Shown here: piece after piece, positions 24,951 to 32,916 of the stretch
How positions within the stretch are numbered: the first letter of the stretch is position 1
How the letters are laid out: each line of letters starts with the position of its first letter
From: Panacagrimonas sp963975245
GTDB lineage: Bacteria; Pseudomonadota; Gammaproteobacteria; Nevskiales; Nevskiaceae
Assembly (NCBI GenBank): GCA_963975245.1
Contig: CAXBFJ010000003.1
Location: 186,001-250,000 of the forward strand
Reading direction: 5' to 3'
DNA length: 64,000 nucleotides
Program-made: the position numbers and the translations under genes
The notes under the pieces: model-generated
Told to the model about the DNA's origin: nothing
What the model saw: only the letters and a program-made list of their open reading frames with translations
The model's database searches: none

Positions 24951-25992
24951 CACCCCTGCGATTGAGCAGGCGTTTGCAGATGCCAAACCGGAGAAAAATG
25001 AATTGAGCCAGCACCCACTGAGCGCAGCATTCCCGGCGATGAATAGCCAGGAACTAGAGGTGCTGTCGAGTGACATCGCCGTAAACGGTTTGCGAGAACC
25101 CATTGCGCTGTTCGAGGGCCAGGTCGTTGACGGTTGGCATCGCTTGCGAGCTTGCAAGATGGCAGGCGTCGAGGCCGAAACCTACATGTATCGCGGTCTC
25201 GATCCGATTGCGTTTGTCATCAGCAAGAACGGACACCGCCGTCACCTGACCCAAGCACAAAAGGCGCAGGCGATTTCCAAAGCTACCAGTTGGCGCCAAA
25301 ACGGGAGCAATCAGCACGCAGGGTCCGCCCCCGGTGCGGAGGCTCCAGAATCCACAGGGTCCGCCAAGTTGGCGGCCCCTCCCAAGCCGACCGCCACAGC
25401 AGCACAAATGGCGAAAATGGCCGGGGTTGGCGAACGCTCAATCGAGCGCGCCAAAACCATTGAGAGCGCCGGTCTGGGCGATGAAGTCCGCGACGGCAAG
25501 ATCGGGGCCACAAAATCCGCTGAGATTGCCAAACAAGGCCCAGAAGCCGTGGCAAAAGCCAAGGCCGCCATGGCTCAAGGCCAGCCGGTCGAGGCGCCCG
25601 CCCCCAAGCCCAAGGCGAGCAAGCCTGCTTCTGGCGACACCGAATCAGCTCTCGAAGCCGTCCGCGAAGAACTGGCCAAGGTCAAGGCTGAATTCGAGGA
25701 TTACGTCGAAAACGCGCAGGAGACCGTCAGCCTCCTCGAAGACGCCGATGCAGAACTCCAGATGTTGCGCCGCATCGTCGAGGCCGAGGACAAGGGCGCG
25801 GCCATCATCGAAGAAGGCAAGCGGCTGCGTCAGAAAGTCGAAAACCTTGAGGGGGTCATCCGCGGCCTGACCAATGAGAAGAACGCAGCGGTGCGGGCAG
25901 CCAAGGGTTACAAGCGCGCCATCGACAAGTTGGAGCGCCAAAACAGGGCAGTACGTGGCTCAAACGCGTCCTTTAATGCATCTGCTGTCTAG
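24922..25992 (+). CDS. ParB/Srx-domain protein with long coiled coil
   Basis: The protein is about 356 aa. Its N-terminus is a ParB/sulfiredoxin-like domain (LSSDIAVNGLREPIALFEGQVVDGWHRL, GHRRHLTQAQKAQAI). An HTH-like segment (AAQMAKMAGVGERSIERAK), an Ala/Pro-rich linker and a C-terminal coiled coil (about residues 240-345) follow. It lacks a ParA neighbour, so plasmid-type partition is unlikely. A role in DNA binding or recombination with the downstream recombinase is more plausible. GTG at 24919 is an alternative start. GGAG precedes by nine bases. Confidence 0.72.
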   Translation: MSKHVPTNANTPAIEQAFADAKPEKNELSQHPLSAAFPAMNSQELEVLSSDIAVNGLREPIALFEGQVVDGWHRLRACKMAGVEAETYMYRGLDPIAFVISKNGHRRHLTQAQKAQAISKATSWRQNGSNQHAGSAPGAEAPESTGSAKLAAPPKPTATAAQMAKMAGVGERSIERAKTIESAGLGDEVRDGKIGATKSAEIAKQGPEAVAKAKAAMAQGQPVEAPAPKPKASKPASGDTESALEAVREELAKVKAEFEDYVENAQETVSLLEDADAELQMLRRIVEAEDKGAAIIEEGKRLRQKVENLEGVIRGLTNEKNAAVRAAKGYKRAIDKLERQNRAVRGSNASFNASAV

Positions 25993-26047
25993 CAAACCTT
26001 ATTCATCACTCAAGGGCAATCGCAACTGATTCAGAGAGGCAAAAGCC

Positions 26048-27145
26048 ATGTCAAAGCACAACCCTAAAAATGAGCGTATCAAACGACGCTACTTCGCTTA
26101 CTTGAAGGAAGCCAAGCGCAATGATGAGCAGACAGTCGACGCGGTGGCAAAGGCCCTTTCTCGCTTTGAGAGCTACACGAAATATCGCGACTTCAAGTCG
26201 TTTCATATCCAACAGGCGATCAACTTCAAAAAGCATCTGACGAGTCAAGTCGCCATCCGGAGTGGTAAGAGCCTGAGCAAGGCGACACTGTCCTCCACTC
26301 TGTCGCACCTCAAGCGCTTCTACCTTTGGCTCGCAGGCCAACCTGGGTTCCGTTCCGCACTCCAATATTCAGACGCCGAATATTTCAATTTGTCGGAGAA
26401 GGAAACGCGCATTGCGGGCGCTCGACGCACTAGGCCATCTCCCACTATCGAGCAAATAAAACGCGTCATCAACGAAATGCCGTGCGAGACATCCATCGAA
26501 AAGCGCAACCGTGCGCTGATAGCTTTCACCCTCCTGACGGGTGCCCGCGACATGGCTATTGCCAGCTTTAAGCTGAAGCATGTCGATCTGGACAGAAAAT
26601 TGGTCTTTCAAGACGCCCGCGATGTCAAAACCAAATTCAGTAAGACATTCACTACCTATTTTTTCCCAGTTGGCAAAGAAGTCGAAAAGATCGTTACCGA
26701 TTGGATTGTTTACCTACGGAATGCGAAACAAGCGAATGACAATCATCCGCTCTTTCCCGCCACGCGAATCGAAGTGGGTAGCAGCAGTCAGTTTGAGGCG
26801 ACTGGCTTACTCGCAAAGCACTGGGCGACCGCCTCCCCCATTCGCCGCATCTTTCGGCAGGCATTTAACGATGTGGGCCTCCCCTACTTTCACCCTCATT
26901 CGGTGAGAAGCACCCTAACGCGACTCGGAATGAAAATCTGTAAATCCGGAGAGGACTTCAAAGCGTGGAGCCAGAATCTGGGCCATGATGACGTCAAGAC
27001 AACGTACATCGGCTACGGAGAACTCGATCCGGTTCGCCAGGGCGAAGTTCTCCGACACCTACATAGCACCACTGACAACGGCCAGAAGACCTCTAAAGAA
27101 CTGCTAAGGGAGTTGGAAGTCGCCATGGAGCGAGAGCGTGCCTAG
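26048..27145 (+). CDS. Tyrosine recombinase (second recombinase of the island)
   Basis: The 365-aa protein has a SAM-like N-terminal core-binding domain and a catalytic domain with Arg in TGARDMAIAS, HPHSVRSTL (H-x-x-R), NLGHDDVKTTY and a candidate Tyr nucleophile in TTYIGYG. It starts 55 bp after the ParB-like gene and is the recombinase nearest to attR. It is unlike the first integrase in sequence, so the island is either composite or uses two enzymes. Confidence 0.88.
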   Translation: MSKHNPKNERIKRRYFAYLKEAKRNDEQTVDAVAKALSRFESYTKYRDFKSFHIQQAINFKKHLTSQVAIRSGKSLSKATLSSTLSHLKRFYLWLAGQPGFRSALQYSDAEYFNLSEKETRIAGARRTRPSPTIEQIKRVINEMPCETSIEKRNRALIAFTLLTGARDMAIASFKLKHVDLDRKLVFQDARDVKTKFSKTFTTYFFPVGKEVEKIVTDWIVYLRNAKQANDNHPLFPATRIEVGSSSQFEATGLLAKHWATASPIRRIFRQAFNDVGLPYFHPHSVRSTLTRLGMKICKSGEDFKAWSQNLGHDDVKTTYIGYGELDPVRQGEVLRHLHSTTDNGQKTSKELLRELEVAMERERA

Positions 27146-27339
27146 GCACAGCGATCGTTGACAAGAAGCTCTTAGAAGAATCGACAACCGCAATCCATCT
27201 AGATTTCCTATGGAAAAAATGTAAGCGCCCCACACTCCCAGCCGAGCCAGGACATTCAGGCCGCAGGACATAACGGGCCAACCTTTGATTGAGCTAAGGG
27301 TTGGTAGACTAGCGGCAGACGAATCACTCGGAAAAGCTA

Positions 27340-27705
27340 GTGCATAAGGCCTTGAAGATACTTAAGCTCACCGCGTGGATGCTAGTTGCTCCCCTGTGGC
27401 CGCAAGCAAGTCAGGCGTCGGCATCGCCAGAGTGTGTCGCGGCGTATCAGCTCTACATTCAGACATCCATAGAGGATGGTATTTTCGGCACAGATCGCTG
27501 GAATCTAGACACGCCAAGCTGCGACGTGAGCATAACCTCAGACGGTCATGTGAGAGTGAGAGCTAATTACAAAACTGAATTGACCAACAGCAATGGCTAC
27601 AAGCCTAGCTTCTCGATAGAAATGCGAAAGGCCAAGCCCGACGGAACATTCAAAGCATGCTCGATGCACTTTGAGGAGGACATGCTTTTTAGTGGCCGCT
27701 GTTAG
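27340..27705 (+). CDS. Exported hypothetical protein
   Basis: The 121-aa ORF (GTG start) has a signal peptide (LKLTAWMLVAPLWPQASQASA) and four cysteines in the mature part (CVAAY, CDVSI, CSMHF and a terminal Cys), consistent with disulfides in the periplasm. I do not recognise it. Its AT-rich codon use and isolated position suggest acquired cargo. Confidence 0.5.
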   Translation: MHKALKILKLTAWMLVAPLWPQASQASASPECVAAYQLYIQTSIEDGIFGTDRWNLDTPSCDVSITSDGHVRVRANYKTELTNSNGYKPSFSIEMRKAKPDGTFKACSMHFEEDMLFSGRC

Positions 27706-27925
27706 CTCGGCGGAGACCAAGAGAGAATGGTTTATCCTTACGAAACGACCGTTCTTGGATGCCGCTTCCGGGTTCCCCTCCTCTGACCTTGCAACGAGGA
27801 AACCGAGGGGCAAAATGTAATGTAGAACCTCTCGCACCGCAATTCTTTTGAGCTGTGCCGCTTCATATGGCTCGCAACAGCGATTCTTTGATGACAATGC
27901 ACCACCCGGCCTACAGGAGATTTCA

Positions 27926-28498
27926 ATGAAAAACGAACGGAGCTGGATTTTTCTCGCAATTCCTATCTTGACGCTCTTTCCACCCATAACGTTCGCCGAT
28001 TGGAAATTTCATCAGGAAAAGGATGCGATGTCGGACGTGGTACGCCCATCTGCCAGTGCAGTAAATGCGACAGGGCATACGCTTAGCGTTTGGCTCGCCT
28101 CCGACAATGAAATTTGGCTCCAGCTTTCGATCCCTCAGTCGTCATCCGAAACCCTTGCCGACCATCTTCCCATGTTTCGAATTGATGATCTAAAAGCTCA
28201 TGATCCCGAAGAAATTCGGCAAATAGCAAACGACCTATCGACGGCTTTTTCGATCACGAAAGAACGATATGACATAAATGTGGATGGCTTGGATAGTAGG
28301 GATGTAGCCAAAGTTGAAGTTCACCCAACATGGGTAGCGATTGAAAGAGAAACCTCCATCATTAGCGAACTCACCGAGGGAGAGTCCGTTCAAGTGCGCT
28401 ACTACACAACCCGCGGGAGGGAAATTGATACAAATTTCACTCTAAGGGGAGCTGCTTCCGCAATTGGAAAGGTAATGGAGTTAATGTCAAATCCATGA
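27926..28498 (+). CDS. Exported hypothetical protein (190 aa)
   Basis: The start MKNERSWIF is set by AGGAG seven bases upstream. A signal peptide (IFLAIPILTLFPPITFA) is followed by a mature domain of about 165 residues without cysteines. The pattern WKFHQEKDAMSD..ATGHTLSVW resembles small periplasmic domains in which treated and untreated values are compared, but no family can be assigned. It is the last gene before attR. Base composition is AT-rich compared with chromosomal neighbours. Confidence 0.6.
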   Translation: MKNERSWIFLAIPILTLFPPITFADWKFHQEKDAMSDVVRPSASAVNATGHTLSVWLASDNEIWLQLSIPQSSSETLADHLPMFRIDDLKAHDPEEIRQIANDLSTAFSITKERYDINVDGLDSRDVAKVEVHPTWVAIERETSIISELTEGESVQVRYYTTRGREIDTNFTLRGAASAIGKVMELMSNP

Positions 28499-28789
28499 TG
28501 AGTTCCCTACAAACAATTAATCGAAGATCCAGACACCTGTACAAGTGCCTAAATTGGATTGCTGGACTTCGATTTCGCAGATGATATTTTCCGCGGCCAG
28601 CCCAAAGCAGCTCCGAAGAGAAACTCAAGCAGAGATTGAATCTGTGTAATTCTTGTGTAATCAGGCCGAGAAAATTACACAAACTTTAAGAACTGCAAAG
28701 AAACCACGGATGGAACGAAGCCGAAATTAACCTCATGAAATCAATATATTCGGACCAAATCAGAATTTACGAGATTTCATGATTTATAT
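28499..28789. other. Gene-free AT-rich island end with recombinase-site-like repeats
   Basis: No coding region was found in these 291 bp. They hold the second copy of the TGTGTAA repeat pair (28643-28660) and an AT-rich stretch next to attR, the sort of bendable DNA typical of an attP arm. Confidence 0.6.
28643..28681 (+). repeat. Putative integrase arm-type sites near attR
   Basis: TGTGTAA occurs at 28643-28649 and 28654-28660, 11 bp apart. An inverted copy TTACACA lies at 28675-28681. The block aligns with 14197-14230 near attL, including the GCCGAG that follows. Confidence 0.5.
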
Positions 28790-28840
28790 ATTGAAAATCC
28801 TCGTGTCGGCGGTTCGATTCCGTCCCCGGCCACCATTGCA
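28790..28840 (+). repeat. attR: 51-bp direct repeat of tRNA-Phe 3' part
   Basis: This is identical to 14104-14154 and in the same orientation. It is not a functional tRNA because the 5' half is absent. Confidence 0.96.
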
Positions 28841-29123
28841 GAATGTTGATTGATCAACATTTTCGTGCCATCGCTTATTTGAAGGATTCCTGGCTCGCAA
28901 CACAACCAGAGCATCAGGTCCCCGCCCCTGCATTTCGGGCGTCCGTGCCCACTGGTTCCACACTCCATCACAGCATGGAGATCAGCGACACCAATGTGCA
29001 AAGGCGACCGAGCTTTCGAACAAACGCGAGCGCAATCGCGATTACATTCGGATTCCCCAGATCGCGCACACGAGAAAATGCCTCCGACCTACGAAGGCTA
29101 ACCCGCCAGTATCCAAAGCACGC
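28841..29123. other. Gene-free chromosomal flank of the island
   Basis: This is the original downstream flank of tRNA-Phe. It starts with an inverted repeat ATGTTGAT-TG-ATCAACAT (28843-28860) that could form a short hairpin or bind a dimeric protein. No convincing coding region was found in the rest. Confidence 0.5.
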
Positions 29124-29555
29124 TTAGTTCTTCTCGGCTCCCTGCTCGATCCAGCGCTCTATGAGCTCAATCTCAGCGGCGGGAAGTGGAATCGCGCTGC
29201 CGTCGGAAAACGGCATCGCAACGCCCGATCCTTCTGCTAGTGCCTGTGTGCCGCGCAGCTTATGCATCAGATAGCTCTTGGATGGCGCCCCCGCGGAAAC
29301 GCGTGCGAGCGGAGCCTGAACGCTGTCTACACCCACCAGATTCTCGTAAGCCACTGAGCGCTGCAGATTCAGTTCACCACTTTCCGCACCCGCCACATGG
29401 CACACAACGCAGCGCGCGTTGAAAATGGGTTGCACATCCTGTTTGAAACTGACGCGCGACGCTTCCTGCCCGTGACCGCGCACGTGGCCGAGCAACAGCA
29501 CCATGCCGACGCCGGCAACGAGCCAACGTGAATGCAGACGATTGGATCGGCTCAC
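29124..29555 (-). CDS. Membrane-anchored or periplasmic c-type cytochrome
   Basis: A GTG at 29555 is the start because AAGGAGG precedes it by six bases. The 143-aa product has a signal or anchor (WLVAGVGMVLLLGHVRG), a single CVVCH heme c site and a likely Met ligand (AMPF). The layout (VQPIFNARCVVCH, then SYLMHKLRGT) is like that of PSCyt1-type cytochromes. It starts one base after the stop of the Tat-exported flavoprotein, so it is probably its electron acceptor. Confidence 0.82.
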   Translation of the reverse strand: MSRSNRLHSRWLVAGVGMVLLLGHVRGHGQEASRVSFKQDVQPIFNARCVVCHVAGAESGELNLQRSVAYENLVGVDSVQAPLARVSAGAPSKSYLMHKLRGTQALAEGSGVAMPFSDGSAIPLPAAEIELIERWIEQGAEKN

Positions 29556-29556
29556 A

Positions 29557-31335
29557 TCAAACCTCCTTGGCCGATTCTTCCAGCGCGGCCGTTCCGGCGA
29601 GAAATCCAAACGTCATCGCAGGACCAATGGTTCCTCCACCGCCCCAATAAGCCTGACCCGCCGGACTGGCGATGCAGTTTCCAGCTGCATAAAGGCCGGC
29701 AATTGGCTTCTGGCTGGCATCAAGTACCTGCCCTTTTGAATTAATTCTCGGTCCACCTTTGGTGTCGAGTGTTCCTGCACCCAGAATGGCGGCGTAGAAA
29801 GGTCCCTCCGATGCGATGGGAAAAAGCGTCTTGTTCTTGTAAGGGTTTTCCACTGGCTTGACCACCGCGAACTGCCACGCATTTTCATTCGGGCTTTCGC
29901 CACGCTGAAAGTCCTCGTCCTCACCCTGCTTGGCGAAACCGTTAAAGCGCTTGATCGACGCAGCCAGGTTCTTGTCGAACTCGGCGTCCAGACCGAGCCC
30001 ACCCGTGTGTGGTGTGAGCTGCTGGAGCCGTGCAGATATGGCTTCGCGAAGTCCCGACAAGGTCGGCGCAGAAATCACGTGTTCGGCCTTGGTGCCCTCG
30101 GCGGGGATCGGATCGTAACCCCCATAGTGCTTCGCCGTGCGCGCGTCCCAGATCATGAAACCAAGCTCATTGGGAAATTCCAGCTTCACCGGGTCCCAAG
30201 CAAAGTGCAGCTGTGCACGCTCGTTGTAGGCCACCTTTTCATTGCCGAAGCGCTTACCGTACCGGTTGACCTGAATCATGCTGTCACCCGGGGTACTCCA
30301 GACATTCGACGGCACGCTCCTGGTCTTGACGGCGACTTCCACCAGTACCTGCGCCCACCATGCGTGACTCATATTGCCTAGCGGCGCGCCCAAGCCGGCA
30401 GCTATGCCGATAAAGTCACCGGTGCTGCCTGGCGCTGCACAGCCTCCCCAGATTTTTCCACGGAGAAAGCTATCTGCCATTGCGGGGTTGTGAGTGAATC
30501 CGCCGCTGGCAAATACGACTGCCTTGCGTGCCCGAAAACGTTGCGGTGCGCCTTCTCCGGTATCTACCACGACACCATTGACTTCACCCGCCGCATTCTT
30601 GGTGACGGCCTGAACCGTATGCTCAAGAAGCAGCTTGATCGGCCTCTTGTCAAACCCCTGCTGCAGCATCCAAAGCAGGGACTCGCCACTCCCGCCGCCA
30701 CCGGCCCAGAAATGTCTTTCTGGAATGTCTCTCACGTCCGGCACCAGTGAGCGCCCCTGCGCAACCTTGTTCTCCGGAATATGTCCGTAGTAGTCAGGCC
30801 ACACCGAATCCGGTGCAAACATCCAGGGCATGATCTTGAGACCGGTTTCCTCGATCAAGGTCTCCAGCACCGGGCTGGCGCGATCCACGAAGGTTTCAAG
30901 CAGTGCAAAGGTGTCCGCTGGCAAACCCAACGTTGGATCGTCTCCACGATACAGATGCGGATATCCCAGACGGGCCATATATCGAAGGCTGTCCAAACGC
31001 TCGTCACTGACGCCCATTTCCCGCAAGTAAGTGTTATTCGGAATCCAGAAAACGCCAGCCGATTTGATCGTAGTGCCGCCCTTGAACGGCATCTTTTCCA
31101 ACATGATGACGGAGCCACCCTTGCGCGTCACAGCGATTGCAGCGGCAGTTGCCGCAACTCCACTGCCCACGATGATGACGTCGGCCTCGTCGCGCCAGAC
31201 CGTCTGCTGATCCGCCAGATCGGCGGCAACGGCTAATGATGGCACCGACACTGCGGCAGATGCGCCGGCCAAGCCCTTGAGAAAAGCCCGGCGCTGCTGC
31301 CCCATGGCGTTCGCCGCTTCTTTGTTTTTGTTCAT
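29557..31335 (-). CDS. Tat-exported FAD-dependent dehydrogenase (FAD_binding_2 type)
   Basis: The 592-aa protein starts MNKNKEAANAMGQQRRAFLKG behind GGAGGAG. Its N-terminus has a twin-arginine signal (RRAFLKG plus a hydrophobic stretch). The FAD-binding motif is ADVIIVGSGVAATAAAIAV, with GGTTIKSAGVFWIPNN and a C-terminal GGGTIGPAM. It resembles 3-ketosteroid-delta1-dehydrogenase and flavocytochrome c/fumarate reductase. In the periplasm it would pass electrons to the neighbouring cytochrome c. The substrate is unknown; a desaturation of a cyclic ketone is one possibility. Confidence 0.85.
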   Translation of the reverse strand: MNKNKEAANAMGQQRRAFLKGLAGASAAVSVPSLAVAADLADQQTVWRDEADVIIVGSGVAATAAAIAVTRKGGSVIMLEKMPFKGGTTIKSAGVFWIPNNTYLREMGVSDERLDSLRYMARLGYPHLYRGDDPTLGLPADTFALLETFVDRASPVLETLIEETGLKIMPWMFAPDSVWPDYYGHIPENKVAQGRSLVPDVRDIPERHFWAGGGGSGESLLWMLQQGFDKRPIKLLLEHTVQAVTKNAAGEVNGVVVDTGEGAPQRFRARKAVVFASGGFTHNPAMADSFLRGKIWGGCAAPGSTGDFIGIAAGLGAPLGNMSHAWWAQVLVEVAVKTRSVPSNVWSTPGDSMIQVNRYGKRFGNEKVAYNERAQLHFAWDPVKLEFPNELGFMIWDARTAKHYGGYDPIPAEGTKAEHVISAPTLSGLREAISARLQQLTPHTGGLGLDAEFDKNLAASIKRFNGFAKQGEDEDFQRGESPNENAWQFAVVKPVENPYKNKTLFPIASEGPFYAAILGAGTLDTKGGPRINSKGQVLDASQKPIAGLYAAGNCIASPAGQAYWGGGGTIGPAMTFGFLAGTAALEESAKEV

Positions 31336-31379
31336 CCTGTTTTCTCCTCCATTTTTTATTTTGCGGTCACTTCGGCCGA

Positions 31380-32198
31380 CTACATGGCAGTGTATCCACC
31401 GTCGACAACAAACTCTGAACCCGTCATCCAAGCTGACGCTTCTGAGGCCAGATAGAGCGCGGCGCTGGCAATATCTTGAGGCTCGCCAAATCGACCGATG
31501 GGGTGCGATGCCCTGAACAGGGATTCCGCGGTTTCAGCATCTGGCGCGATGCCAACGTCGACCATCTGCTGAGGCAAGGCCTTGCCCATGTCGGTCCACA
31601 CCACGCCGGGATGGATAGAGTTCACCCGGATATTGTTCTTCAGGGCTGCACACTCCACTGCGATCGATTTAGTCATCAGTGAGACAGCGCCCTTGGATGC
31701 GCAATAGGCGGCAACGGCAGGAATCCCGACCTTCCCGGCTATGGACGACAGGTTGATGATGGAACCTCCATGACCCGACTTGCCGCCGGGTGACATCACG
31801 CGAACCGCGTGTTTGCAGCCTAGAAAAACGCCAGACACGTTGACCTTCATGATCTGTTCAAAATCTTCGAGCGTCTGCTCACTCGTCAAAACCATGCGTT
31901 CGATTCCGGCGTTATTGACCAGAATGTCAAGACGCCCTGCAAGCGCCACTGTTGCTTCCATCGCCTTTTCCCAATCACGCTCGACGGTCACATCCTGATG
32001 GATGAAGTGCGCCTTTGCTCCTGATTTCGAGATCTCAGAAACCGTTTTCTCACCCAGATCATTCATGACATCGGTGACAAACACGGTTGCACCCGCGTCT
32101 GCATAAACCTGGGCCATCTTGGCCCCAAGGCCTCGGGCAGCTCCGGTAATCAGAGCAACTTTTCCGTCCAGTCGATAAAGCGTCGTATCAAAAGCCAT
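31380..32198 (-). CDS. SDR-family oxidoreductase
   Basis: The 272-aa protein has the NAD(P) motif TGAARGLG, NNAG, and the canonical active site: Ser in NLSSIAG, Tyr and Lys in AAYCASKGA. It ends WMTGSEFVVDGGYTAM, a typical C-terminus of 3-alpha/20-beta-hydroxysteroid-type dehydrogenases. It lies 44 bp upstream of the exported flavoprotein and is first in the operon SDR-flavoprotein-cytochrome. It would oxidise a ring alcohol; substrate inferred only from context. Confidence 0.9.
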   Translation of the reverse strand: MAFDTTLYRLDGKVALITGAARGLGAKMAQVYADAGATVFVTDVMNDLGEKTVSEISKSGAKAHFIHQDVTVERDWEKAMEATVALAGRLDILVNNAGIERMVLTSEQTLEDFEQIMKVNVSGVFLGCKHAVRVMSPGGKSGHGGSIINLSSIAGKVGIPAVAAYCASKGAVSLMTKSIAVECAALKNNIRVNSIHPGVVWTDMGKALPQQMVDVGIAPDAETAESLFRASHPIGRFGEPQDIASAALYLASEASAWMTGSEFVVDGGYTAM

Positions 32199-32916
32199 CG
32201 CGGTCTCCTCGTTATAAATGCATTCTTTTCTGATCAGCTCACTGCGTCATCATTCACATCCAGGCTGCACGTGCGACGACACAAGCTTAGGTCAATGCGA
32301 GGCCAGCCCTGTGCAATACAAACTTTTGCGTTCGTGTCCCTGTTGGTCAGCATACAGACAGCCTGTCGTCCACCACATTGGGATACCGGAAGCGTCTCGA
32401 GTCCCATGCCATCTGACCGGGAACTCGGCCACACCCAACGGTCGCAGTCCCAGCTTGACCGTGCCAATCATTTTTTGCCACAGCCTGCTGCGAGTTTCTC
32501 ACCCTGCGATTGGCCCGTATCGGTGATGCCCAAGTTGTCATTGCGGCATTCGCGAATGCGATCTGGCGGTCGATCATCGGCTGCGGCGGAGCATCCGTCA
32601 CTTTCAGTGACGTCTTGGCAAAGTACTCTGCCGCGCCACTCCAACTATTCCACCCACGGCTCACGGCAGTCAGCTCTCGCTTGAATCGCCCGGAGCCGCG
32701 CCCGCCTGTCAAAGCAACATGCCTGCGGACTTCTGTTTGCAGGGTGTCAACAGATAGGACACAACGTCATTATTAACGCCGCCCATCAACAGTTGACGCT
32801 AACAGAACATAGATCGGCTCCGGAAAAGGCAATGGCGCGATCAAAGGGCGTATTTTTTCAATCTCCGCTGCAGCCACCGCTCGGTTTCCCAAGCTTTCTG
32901 ATCTTGCGTTTTGCCA
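32199..32916. other. 718-bp gap with no recognisable gene
   Basis: The longest open frames here (on both strands, about 90-140 codons) have no signal, motif or codon pattern that I recognise. The region lies between the SDR (minus strand) and the 3' end of the first AlkB-like gene, so it should contain the promoter of the SDR operon. A decayed gene is possible. Confidence 0.4.

Larger units (their letters stand above)
14104..28840. mobile_element. tRNA-Phe genomic island (integrative element, about 14.7 kb)
   Basis: A perfect 51-bp direct repeat of the tRNA-Phe 3' part bounds the segment. Inside are two tyrosine recombinases, an AlpA-like HTH protein, a ParB-domain protein and an RHH regulator. 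The cargo is type I restriction-modification genes, a zeta-like kinase, a retron-type RT-protease and orphan exported proteins. The outer genes on both sides are ordinary chromosomal ones. The AT content around 24.0 kb and 27-28.8 kb looks higher than the flanks. No conjugation or replication genes were seen, so it is either mobilised in trans or immobile. Confidence 0.93.

Noticed and set aside
14104..28840. CRISPR array or prophage structural genes in the island
   Set aside because: No regularly spaced repeats, cas genes, capsid, tail or terminase-like proteins were seen.
28777..29001. Minus-strand ORF with MVAGDGIEPPTRGFS
   Set aside because: This is the well-known antisense translation of a tRNA 3' half (here the attR copy) and is not a protein.
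32218..32776. Open frames of 80-140 codons in the 32.2-32.9 kb gap
   Set aside because: None has a motif, signal peptide or convincing start, and frames overlap on both strands.
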